Assembly: GCA_964532005.1 (NCBI GenBank)
Contig: CAZHER010000008.1
Location: forward strand, 1 to 47,920
Origin: CAYQEU01 sp964532005
GTDB lineage: Bacteria > Patescibacteriota > Doudnabacteria > UBA920
Direction: 5' to 3'
DNA: 47,920 nucleotides
The number at the start of each line of letters is the position of its first letter. Within the stretch, counting starts at the first letter, position 1. The position numbers were made by a program, and so were the translations under genes. The notes under the pieces were generated by a model. It made no database searches. It saw only the letters and a program-made list of their open reading frames with translations, and had not been told where the DNA came from. Below, one piece after another: positions 25,892 to 33,588 of this stretch.

Positions 25892-26566
25892 ATGCGGATT
25901 CTAGTAATAGAGGACGAACCAGAGCTTCAACTGTTGTTAAAAAATAACTTGGAAAACCAAGGATTTTTTGTAGACGTTGTTGCGAAGGGTGACAAGGGTT
26001 CGTATTTGGGACGCACCAATGACTATGATGTGATTCTGCTGGACTACGTTCTTCCAGGAAAACACGGGGACCAAATTTGCAAAGAAATAAGAGCTGCCGG
26101 AAAAACTTGTCCGATAATAGTCCTTTCGGTACGAGGAACGATCCCCGACAAAGTTGAACTGCTGAACATAGGAGCAGACGACTATATAACCAAGCCGTTT
26201 GCATTTGAAGAACTGTTGGCGCGACTAAGAGCTGTATTAAGAAGGCCTAAAAACTGGCAGGAATCTGTTTTATCAATAGACAATCTGTCCCTTGACCCAG
26301 TGAAATACAAAGCTATTCGCAATGAAAAAGAGCTCAAGTTGACCAGGAAAGAATTCGCTTTGTTGGAATACCTATTGCGCAATAAGGAAGCGGTTGTATC
26401 CCGAGGCGCTATTATGGAACATGTCTGGGACTTGAATGGAGATATATTTTCCAATACTATTGAAACTCACATATTGAACTTGCGAAAAAAAGTTGATACA
26501 AAAGGACAAATCAAGCTTATCCATACTGTATCCGGACGTGGTTACAAAATTGATATCAGAAAATAA
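25892..26566 (+). CDS. OmpR/PhoB-family response regulator
   Basis: A 224-residue two-domain regulator. The receiver domain (1-118) has the acidic pair at 8-9, phosphoacceptor Asp51 in DVILLDYVLPG, and Lys in DDYITKPF. The winged-helix DNA-binding domain (about 128-222) has LTRKEFALLEYLLRN, SRGAIMEHVWD, SNTIETHILNLRKKV and TVSGRGYKI. It binds DNA upon phosphorylation and is paired with the kinase encoded immediately downstream. Confidence 0.95.
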   Translation: MRILVIEDEPELQLLLKNNLENQGFFVDVVAKGDKGSYLGRTNDYDVILLDYVLPGKHGDQICKEIRAAGKTCPIIVLSVRGTIPDKVELLNIGADDYITKPFAFEELLARLRAVLRRPKNWQESVLSIDNLSLDPVKYKAIRNEKELKLTRKEFALLEYLLRNKEAVVSRGAIMEHVWDLNGDIFSNTIETHILNLRKKVDTKGQIKLIHTVSGRGYKIDIRK

Positions 26567-26648
26567 GCATGAATTAATTTATGAATATTTTAGATTAAAT
26601 TTAACTTTTCTTGATGTAGCTTTTGTCATAATAAGCAAAAGCATTTGT

Positions 26649-28100
26649 ATGGACGATCAACAATCAAAGGGCTGGACGAATCAAATTTCATTCATTTACA
26701 ACAAATTCCTAGCGCCTAAATCAAAACCGGAGGATATGCGCCGGCGAGAATTTATCCTGAACATCATATTGGTTTCCTCACTGTTTTTCATGGGATTTTT
26801 AATAGTCACCGCTTTGTATAACTCTCTTACGGGGAACCCATACTCCGACATTGCGGTTATAGCTTTTAGTGCAGTATTTTTAGCGTTTTTGGTAATGTAT
26901 ATTATTTCCAGATCAGGATTTTTTATTTTGGCAGCCTATCTATTTATTGGGGTTTATTTCATTGTTACCTCGTACAGCGCCTACCGTTGGGGAAGTTACC
27001 TTCCGTCCACATTACTAAACTACATACTACTTATAATCGTTTCCAGCATTCTCATCCGTACCCGCTTCGGTTTTTTTATTACCGGAATTGTCAGTGTACT
27101 GCTCGGAGTTCTAGGATACCGAGAAATAACACGAGGTGTTAATTTCACTCACTTTTGGCAAGATAAAACTTTTAAAGTCAATGACATTGGGGAATTTATC
27201 ATTACCTTCTTTGTCATTATGGTAATTTCTTGGCTGTCTAATAGGGAGATAGAAAAATCCTTGCGCCGAGCAAAAGAATCAGAGGTAGCGCTGGCAACAG
27301 AACGGGACAATTTGGAAATCGTAGTTGAACAAAGAACTCAAAAGCTGAAACAGCTTCAAACGGAACGAGTAACAGAGCTTCATCGCTTGGCAGAGTCCGG
27401 CAGACAAGCAGCTGGATATTTCCACGACTTAATGAACCCCCTAACTGCCATTGCTGCTTCGGTCCATGACCTTAAAACTAAGGCACCGGCCATGGCGGAA
27501 AACGTGGCTACAAGCTTAGACCAAGCACTAACAGCCAGTAAAAGAATGGAAAACTTTATCGAGGCTATCCGCAGGCAATCCAAAAGCGAAGAACAAGAAA
27601 CCATGTTTTCTTTAAACTCGGAAATTAAGCAGGCCATCCTACTTTTACAACACAAAGCAAAGCAAACTGGTGTGGAAATGGAGTTTATCAGTGAGTGCAA
27701 TATTGAAGCCAAGGGAAAACCGTTGCACTTTTATCAAATAGTAGTCAACTTGCTGAGTAATGCTATTGAAGCTTATTCCGAAATAAGGCGGAACAAAAAG
27801 AAAGTAGAAATTAAATTAAGCTCCGACGGGAACGCAGTGATCATAAAAGTATCCGACCAGGGAAAAGGTATTCCTCAGGAAGTCCAGCGCAACATATTTG
27901 ACCACTTCTTTACCACCAAGCACCAAGAAGGCATGGGCCTCGGTCTCGCTATTGCAAAAAATATCATTGAAAATGATTTTCACGGTACAATAAACGTTGT
28001 CAGCTCAGATAGCGGCTCCTGCTTTTTTGTAGTATTCCCTACTAATTCAAGTTTTAGGGTTGAGCAAACTGTAAGACAAAATAAAGACCGGCGATTCTAA
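26649..28100 (+). CDS. Sensor histidine kinase, multi-TM
   Basis: A 483-residue kinase from ATG 26649. A longer frame running back to TTG 26493 would overlap the response regulator by 74 nt, and its added segment looks unlike the family. About six TM helices cover residues 35-200 (no large extracellular domain), then a coiled coil (ESEVALATERDNLEIVVEQRTQKLKQLQ), an H box in AGYFHDLMNPLTAI, and an HATPase domain with NLLSNAIEAY, DQGKGIP and GMGLGLAIAKNII. It likely senses a membrane or intracellular cue and phosphorylates the adjacent regulator. Confidence 0.9.
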   Translation: MDDQQSKGWTNQISFIYNKFLAPKSKPEDMRRREFILNIILVSSLFFMGFLIVTALYNSLTGNPYSDIAVIAFSAVFLAFLVMYIISRSGFFILAAYLFIGVYFIVTSYSAYRWGSYLPSTLLNYILLIIVSSILIRTRFGFFITGIVSVLLGVLGYREITRGVNFTHFWQDKTFKVNDIGEFIITFFVIMVISWLSNREIEKSLRRAKESEVALATERDNLEIVVEQRTQKLKQLQTERVTELHRLAESGRQAAGYFHDLMNPLTAIAASVHDLKTKAPAMAENVATSLDQALTASKRMENFIEAIRRQSKSEEQETMFSLNSEIKQAILLLQHKAKQTGVEMEFISECNIEAKGKPLHFYQIVVNLLSNAIEAYSEIRRNKKKVEIKLSSDGNAVIIKVSDQGKGIPQEVQRNIFDHFFTTKHQEGMGLGLAIAKNIIENDFHGTINVVSSDSGSCFFVVFPTNSSFRVEQTVRQNKDRRF

Positions 28101-28118
28101 AAAGCAGAATCGCCGGTC
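28086..28118 (+). terminator. Terminator overlapping kinase stop (first of two hairpins)
   Basis: A perfect 13-bp stem GACCGGCGATTCT / AGAATCGCCGGTC with loop AAAAAGC. It includes the stop codon of the kinase gene. The following T tract is poor (AGTTTGTAT). Confidence 0.7.
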
Positions 28119-28127
28119 AGTTTGTAT

Positions 28128-28152
28128 AGCCCTGCTAAAAAGCAGCAGGGCT
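28128..28152. terminator. Second hairpin with the same loop sequence
   Basis: AGCCCTGCT / AGCAGGGCT with the same 7-nt loop AAAAAGC as the neighbouring hairpin. It lies between convergent genes and may terminate the LysM gene on the minus strand. Confidence 0.65.
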
Positions 28153-28163
28153 AGGAGATGAAA

Positions 28164-29432
28164 TTAGGTATTACGGTTCGCCTGGGGCTCCGGCTCCAAA
28201 CCGGTAGCCTCGTCGGCGGTTGTGGTTGCCGTTTCGCTCGTGGATTCTTCTGTAAGCCTTATCCGCAGGGTACTCACGATCCCAAACCGAATCGGCTCAG
28301 CTTCCACCTCCTTCAAAACGCCGTCTTGAACGACAAGACGCACACCGTTTTGGCGAACTTCTACCGAAGTTTGAGAGTTCTCACCCTCACCCTTTAGTCT
28401 CGCAAAAGTGGCATTATCGTCTGCCGACATTTCGACAGGCTTGCCGTTGGTCATGATAACCAACGTCCCTTCGCCGAAAACAACGCCATTCTGAACCGGA
28501 GTATTGGTCGAGACTTGCTGATTATTACCTGCCTCCTCGGTCGGGGGTGCAATAAAAGCAATCCGATCGTCCACGAACCTAAATCCGATCCCCGGAGCAT
28601 AGCTCAAGACGTTTCCGTAGCGCAGTGGGTTCCCACACGCTTGGAGAAGGAGTTGATCTCTGAGAACTCTTCCATCGCTATAATGCAAATCAGCGACGTA
28701 TACAGTCTCAGTATCCAAAACCCTAGTCTGAGTTGTTCCGTTGTTGTAAGCAACAGTAATTGCCCCGCTGGCGCGACGACGGCGCAGATTCTGAACGGTA
28801 AAACTCTGTCCGTTCTGACCGTTGCCGTATTGTCTCTCGAAGGCGGCAAATGCAGTTCGATCGTCAATTCCTCTCGGCTCAAACCGGGGACCAGCGTTAG
28901 CCGCTCCACGACGATGCCGATTGAACCAATTAACGAACAACAAGTAGGCTGCGAGTGCTAACGCGCCGAGCAACATAAGCCACCAAAACAGCGTCGGCAA
29001 AATTGCCAAAAGCCCGCCGGTGTTATCCGTTTGCTGTTTCTGTGTCGGCGAAGGACTTGGTGTCGGAGTTGCGGTAGGGGTCGGTGTTGGGGTTGTCAAA
29101 ACAGTTCCCGCGGGAACCCTTTTAACTCCCTTAACGTAAACGCCGACCGGCAAAATGACCACTACATCCCCCGGACCACGAACTTTCTTTTTCAAGTTAA
29201 GTCCGGGGTTCATTTGAATTATGCGGTCGTAGTATTCCTCCGCGTATCCCCACAGAGTATCTCCCAACTCCGTAAGCACCTGGTCTTCAGCCTTAAACGT
29301 CGGCTGAAAAACCGTCCTTGCCGTCATGTTCGTGTCGCTGGTGTTGCCAGCTTGTTGACCGAACGCAAACGACATACCTAATACCGTGATGACGAGCACG
29401 ATCGCCATCGTCATAGTTTTCGAAGTTTTCAT
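28164..29432 (-). CDS. Exported LysM-like single-TM envelope protein
   Basis: A 422-residue protein with a signal peptide or anchor (residues 5-25), a LysM-like domain at about 50-100 (LGDTLWGYAEEYYDRIIQMNPGL, GPGDVVVILP), a Thr-Pro-rich spacer (PTPTPTATPTPSPSPT), a TM at about 145-167 and a C-terminal domain of about 250 residues with repeated GVVFGEGTLVIM-like beta strands. The first region probably faces outside and binds glycan; the topology of the C-terminal domain is uncertain. It has an SD (AGAGG before the ATG), a perfect consensus promoter and visibly higher GC than its neighbours. Confidence 0.75.
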   Translation of the reverse strand: MKTSKTMTMAIVLVITVLGMSFAFGQQAGNTSDTNMTARTVFQPTFKAEDQVLTELGDTLWGYAEEYYDRIIQMNPGLNLKKKVRGPGDVVVILPVGVYVKGVKRVPAGTVLTTPTPTPTATPTPSPSPTQKQQTDNTGGLLAILPTLFWWLMLLGALALAAYLLFVNWFNRHRRGAANAGPRFEPRGIDDRTAFAAFERQYGNGQNGQSFTVQNLRRRRASGAITVAYNNGTTQTRVLDTETVYVADLHYSDGRVLRDQLLLQACGNPLRYGNVLSYAPGIGFRFVDDRIAFIAPPTEEAGNNQQVSTNTPVQNGVVFGEGTLVIMTNGKPVEMSADDNATFARLKGEGENSQTSVEVRQNGVRLVVQDGVLKEVEAEPIRFGIVSTLRIRLTEESTSETATTTADEATGLEPEPQANRNT

Positions 29433-29599
29433 CTTTTTGATTTTCCTCTATTGTGTTGTCAATGGAAAGCTGTTGGTTGGTCGGAACAGGTTTATTATTC
29501 CCCGGTAGACCTAACATTTGGCTTTTCCTGAAATGTGGCAACAAAATAGACATTTTTGTCCAACTTTCAGCAAAAGTCAAAGCATAACTTTAACACTAT

Positions 29600-29628
29600 A
29601 TTATACACTATATTTGCTCTTTTGTCAA
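29600..29628 (-). promoter_or_regulatory. Perfect consensus promoter of the LysM gene
   Basis: Minus strand TTGACA (29628-29623), 17 bp, TATAAT (29605-29600). The start near 29593 leaves a leader of about 160 nt (29433-29593). The only other content of the 29433-29719 gap is AT-rich sequence with the plus-strand start region of the cupin gene. Confidence 0.8.
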
Positions 29629-29719
29629 GTATATTGTGTAAAGAATTGTATATTTCCCAAAAAAGAGTATACTATATATAGATAATATCTGGCTTAAATA
29701 AAACAAATTTTACAAAAAA

Positions 29720-29989
29720 ATGCCTGAAGAACAATATAGAACACAGCTAGAAAACGAAGGATTTTCCGATATTAGGGTTCACACCGATGGTCCAGACACC
29801 GTCTATCGCCCACACAGCCACGACACCACAGTCGCCCATATAATTTTGTCTGGCCATATGAGAATAGTTTTAGGTGGTGAAGTTATGCTCCTCTACCCTG
29901 GCGACCGTTTTGACATACCCGCAGGCGTAGAACACGAAGCAGAAATAGGTGGCGAAGGTTGCACTTATATGATCGGAGAAAAAGCATGA
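29720..29989 (+). CDS. Cupin-domain protein
   Basis: An 89-residue single cupin: YRPHSHDTTVAHIILSGHMRI holds the first metal-binding motif (His pair, later His), and YPGDRFDIPAGVEHEA the second, with its His. Such small cupins bind a metal and act as enzymes or ligand sensors. Its TGA overlaps the ATG of the following hydrolase gene (ATGA), so the two are translationally coupled. Confidence 0.85.
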   Translation: MPEEQYRTQLENEGFSDIRVHTDGPDTVYRPHSHDTTVAHIILSGHMRIVLGGEVMLLYPGDRFDIPAGVEHEAEIGGEGCTYMIGEKA

Positions 29990-30732
29990 GGCTGGAACGC
30001 ACCAGATTTGCACATGACATAGTTTGCGAATACTATCAACCAAAAAAAGAAAGCAAAAAAGTAATAATTTTTTGCAGTGGAATGCCAAGCATGATGAACA
30101 ACCAAAAATTGGTTGAGTTCTATGGCAAAAAAGGCTATTGGGTTTTTTATCCTCGCTATCGAGGCACTTGGGAAAGTAGCGGGAGTTTTCTAAAAAAATC
30201 ACCACATCAGGACATACTGGACATCATCGACCAGCTCCCTAAAGGGTTCGTAAATGCTTTAACCAAAAAGAGGGTCAAAGTTAAGGCAAAAAAAATATTT
30301 TTAATGGGTGGAAGTTTTGGCGGACCAGCCATTATTCTGGCGTCGCAAGATAAAAGAGTCACCAAGGCGGTGATGCGCTGTCCGGTTGTAGACTGGCAAG
30401 ATGCGGGAAAGGATGAACCTTTGGATTGGTTGGAAAATTATGTTCAAAACGCCTTTGGCAATGCTTACCGTTTTACGCATAAGAATTGGGTAAAGCTTGC
30501 CGGCGGAAAATTTTATAACCCAAAAGCCGTGCAAGACAAGATAGACGGCAAAAAACTTTTAATTTTTCACGCTAAGGATGATGCCATAGTCACCTATCGC
30601 TCAGTAAAAAAATTTGCGAAACAAACTGGGAGCAAACTCGTTATATATAAAAGGGGTGGACATCTCCCTGCTAAAATGTTGATGAAACCCAGTTTGCAAA
30701 AAAGAATTACTCAATTTTTAAAAACCAATTAA
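29986..30732 (+). CDS. Alpha/beta hydrolase
   Basis: A 248-residue alpha/beta hydrolase. Catalytic triad candidates: nucleophile Ser in GGSFGG, Asp in FHAKDDAIV and His in KRGGHLP. FCSGMP near residue 30 forms the oxyanion-hole strand. The insert DWQDAGKDEPLDWLENYVQNAF acts as a lid. No signal peptide. The ATG at 29986, overlapping the cupin stop, is preferred over an upstream in-frame start at 29959 that would lie inside the cupin gene. Substrate unknown; the cupin coupling suggests a shared small-molecule pathway. Confidence 0.85.
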   Translation: MRLERTRFAHDIVCEYYQPKKESKKVIIFCSGMPSMMNNQKLVEFYGKKGYWVFYPRYRGTWESSGSFLKKSPHQDILDIIDQLPKGFVNALTKKRVKVKAKKIFLMGGSFGGPAIILASQDKRVTKAVMRCPVVDWQDAGKDEPLDWLENYVQNAFGNAYRFTHKNWVKLAGGKFYNPKAVQDKIDGKKLLIFHAKDDAIVTYRSVKKFAKQTGSKLVIYKRGGHLPAKMLMKPSLQKRITQFLKTN

Positions 30733-30741
30733 CTACGTAAT

Positions 30742-32040
30742 ATGAAAAAAATAACTATATTTCTGGCGGGACTAATTTTAGCTTTGTCAGTTAGTGGTCC
30801 AATTCAGGCTAAAGCTCAAACAGGAGATTTATTCAACGGCCAGGACCACAATTATTCAGTAATTTTCCGCGGCAATGGCGAGGCTGTGGTGTACGGCACT
30901 ATTACTTTTACCAACACAGGAACTGACCCGGTAAAAAGCTTTGCCCTGCAAATTCCCAAGGCGCATGTTGAGGAATTTTCGGTTATTCAAAGATTTAGTC
31001 AGTATCCCATACCTCAGACTTTGGTCCCCTATATGGGTGGTGGGTATCCCGAAAAAATGATGATGCCTTATACCAACGAGCAGTACAAAAAGCTTAAATA
31101 TGAAGCTGTGGGCAATCAGTACAATATCGCTCTGGCAGAAGAAATTCAGCCCGAAAAAACGGGTAGTATCTTAATAGCCTACATAGGCTCAGGTTATGTG
31201 GGAAAAAGTTTGGGAGCTTTCAAATATGAATTCGAAACTCCTAAAGTTAGTTCTAGAATCAAAAACGTAAATGTTGCTGTGAGCGTAGACAGCGAACTGG
31301 TGTTAAAAGGAAAAAAATCACAAGTCAATTATTCCAGCCAAGCTCTCAGCTCTGGTTTTGCCGAAGCGACAGGAGCAAGAAGTGATGAAAAATTCAGCTC
31401 TCCAATGTTATCTAACATTATCGGCACTATTGGTTACCAAGGCCAGTTTCAAAAAAGCGCACAGAATTTATCACCCAACGAAAGCTTGACCGTAGTAGGA
31501 CAGTATGCAAAAACCTGGTGGGGACTTTACTGGTTCAGCGTGCTTTGGAAAGTTCTTGTGGGACTGGCTGTTATTGCCGGAATAATTTTTACAGTCAGAT
31601 TTTTCAACAGAAAACATATAACGGATAGCACTTCAGAAAAAACCATTAGTACGGACGACTCTGCACGCTCTGTAGAAACCAATTTCCATCTCCTCCACCA
31701 CCTCTACAGCATTGTTGGTGCCGGCTCCGCTATATTGAGCGGCGTAATAATATATTACACCTTCAAAATCATTACCTATTTCACTTCCTCATTCTATTAC
31801 TACAACAGCTACGACTATTCACTAATAAACCTCGGACTAATGTTGGTACTGGGTATTATTATTTTGGCGTTGGCTACAGTGCCGCCAATTGTTGTTGGGA
31901 TGCGTTATGGCTGGAAAGCCGGAACATCGGTTGTCGCTAACTACTTCCTTGCCGCAATCGTCATAGTAATTATTTTTATTGCCGTGGTTATTTTCGGATC
32001 AGGCTCAATGCATCCAAAGCCGGGGCCTTATATGTACTAG
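30742..32040 (+). CDS. Secreted/membrane protein with N-terminal exported domain
   Basis: A 432-residue protein. A signal peptide (residues 1-24, cleavage likely near AKA-Q) is followed by an extracytoplasmic beta-rich domain (about 30-250: YSVIFRGNGEAVVYGTITFTNTGTD), a TM at about 266-288, a cytoplasmic loop, and three further TM helices at 318-420. The layout recalls DUF2207-type proteins, but I do not recognise the family. Its stop overlaps the stop of rpoD on the other strand by 4 bp. It follows the hydrolase by 9 nt, so it may share its transcript. Confidence 0.7.
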   Translation: MKKITIFLAGLILALSVSGPIQAKAQTGDLFNGQDHNYSVIFRGNGEAVVYGTITFTNTGTDPVKSFALQIPKAHVEEFSVIQRFSQYPIPQTLVPYMGGGYPEKMMMPYTNEQYKKLKYEAVGNQYNIALAEEIQPEKTGSILIAYIGSGYVGKSLGAFKYEFETPKVSSRIKNVNVAVSVDSELVLKGKKSQVNYSSQALSSGFAEATGARSDEKFSSPMLSNIIGTIGYQGQFQKSAQNLSPNESLTVVGQYAKTWWGLYWFSVLWKVLVGLAVIAGIIFTVRFFNRKHITDSTSEKTISTDDSARSVETNFHLLHHLYSIVGAGSAILSGVIIYYTFKIITYFTSSFYYYNSYDYSLINLGLMLVLGIIILALATVPPIVVGMRYGWKAGTSVVANYFLAAIVIVIIFIAVVIFGSGSMHPKPGPYMY

Positions 32041-33570
32041 TAATCCCTGAGCTTGTGAATATCCACGTGCTCTTTAATGCGCTCTAGAGCTTTAGCTTCG
32101 ATCTGACGGATGCGTTCACGGGTAACGCCGAATTCTTCACCAACTTCTTCTAAAGTGTGCGTAACTCCGTCTTCCAGGCCAAATCGAAGTTTTAAAATTT
32201 TCTGTTCGCGTGGGTCTAAATCCCGCAAAATTTCTTGAACGTACTCCTTTAGTAGTTGGCGACCAGCCATCTCTGTTGGTTTTGGCCTATCATCGTCTTC
32301 AATAAAGTCTGCCAGGTACGAGCCTTCTTCATCGCTCTCTTCACCAACTGGGGCATCTATGGAAACTGTTTCCTGAGAAATCTTTTTCAAATGGTAAACT
32401 TTCTCAACTTCGACACCCATCTCGGCAGCAATTTCTTCGGGAAGCGGTTCACGGCCCAAGTCTTGTACCAGCTGTCTTTCTGCCTGAGCATATTTATTCA
32501 ATGTCTCCACCATATGAACCGGGATACGAATGGTTCTAGATTGGTCTGCTAAAGCACGGGTAATAGCTTGGCGAATCCACCATGTAGCATAAGTAGAGAA
32601 CTTATACCCTTTGCGCCAGTCAAACTTTTCAACAGCACGGAATAAACCTAAATTGCCTTCTTGAATCAGATCCAGCAGCCCCAAATTGCGGCCCATGTAC
32701 TTTTTGGCAATAGAGACCACCAAGCGCAAGTTGGCTTCGGTCAGCTTTTTGCGGGCAGCTTCATCACCTTTACCAATTCTTTTGGCTAGTTCAATTTCTT
32801 CAGCTCCGGTAATTAGTGAAACTTTTCCAATTTCTCGAAGATACATCTGAATAGAGTCATCATAAATATCCTGCAAATCAAACCCTCCCATGGTTTCCTC
32901 TTTTTTCTTCTTGCCGTCTTCAGTTTCTTCAGCTGCAATTCGTCCCTGTTCCCAAACACTAGAAACTTCTTGATCCACAATTTCAATGCCGGATTTTTCC
33001 AACTCGTCCATTACTTCTTCCAATCCAAAAATATCATCTTCCAAATGAGGGAAGGTGTGGAGTATTTCTGCTTCAGTAACAAAACCGCGAGCTTTGCCTT
33101 TCTTGATTAATTCCTTTAAGGCGGCAATATTTTCTTCGCTAGGCTCTGCGCCGGTACCTTTTTTCTTGCCTAACCTGCCTTTGCCGGATTTCGCTGCACG
33201 CTCGGAAGCTTTGGCTGTGATTTTCTTTCTTGCGCTTACAGCAAGAGTTTTGCTCTTTGCTGGTTTTAACTTTGCCTTGCTTTTTTTAGCAGGTTTAGCT
33301 TTTTGCTTTGCCGGTTTTTTGGGGGCAGCCAGTTTCTTTTTGGGCGCAGTTTTCTTAACCGGTTTTTTAGCCTTTGTCTTAACTTTTTGCTTTGCCGGTT
33401 TTTTGGGGGCAGCCAGTTTCTTTTTGGGCGCAGTTTTNNNNNNNNNNNNNNNNNNNNNNNNNNNNNNNNNNNNNNNNNNNNNNNNNNNNNNNNNNNNNNN
33501 NNNNNNNNNNNNNNNNNNNNNNNNNNNNNNNNNNNNNCTTAACCGGTTTTTTCTTCGGGTTTTTTGCCAT
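32037..33570 (-). CDS. rpoD: Primary sigma factor RpoD with repeat-rich N-terminal tail (gap inside)
   Basis: Housekeeping sigma-70. Read from ATG 33570 (MAKNPKKKPVK), it has a long Lys/Ala/Pro-rich tail with a 28-residue tandem repeat, then region 1.1 (KARGFVTEAEILHTFPHLEDDIFGLEEVMDELEKSGIEIV), region 1.2/2 with SIQMYLREIGKV and LGLLDLIQEGNLGLFRAVEKFDWRKGYKFSTYATWWIRQAI, region 3, and region 4.2 with EFGVTRERIRQIEAKALERI. A gene call starting at TTG 33044 would cut off region 1.1, which is in frame upstream. The 100-N gap falls in the repeat, so the exact length is unknown. It lies 18 nt behind dnaG in the classical order. Confidence 0.93.
33301..33437 (-). repeat. 84-bp coding tandem repeat in rpoD
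   Basis: Two near-identical copies at 84-nt period (28 codons; e.g. GCTTTGCCGG at 33305 and 33389), encoding KTAPKKKLAAPKKPAKQK-type sequence. The repeat phase expected at the first base of the gap (CTTAACCGG) is exactly what follows the gap at 33538. Confidence 0.85.
33438..33537. other. Assembly gap (100 N) inside rpoD
   Basis: Exactly 100 Ns, a usual placeholder for unknown length. Both flanks are in phase in the 84-bp repeat, so the true missing length is probably a multiple of 84 bp (including zero) and the reading frame is kept. Confidence 0.9.
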
Positions 33571-33588
33571 CATAAAAAATTTAAAAAT

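Noticed and set aside
26493..26648. Upstream extension of the second histidine kinase from TTG 26493
   Set aside because: It overlaps the response regulator by 74 nt and has no recognised domain; ATG 26649 begins just before the TM region.
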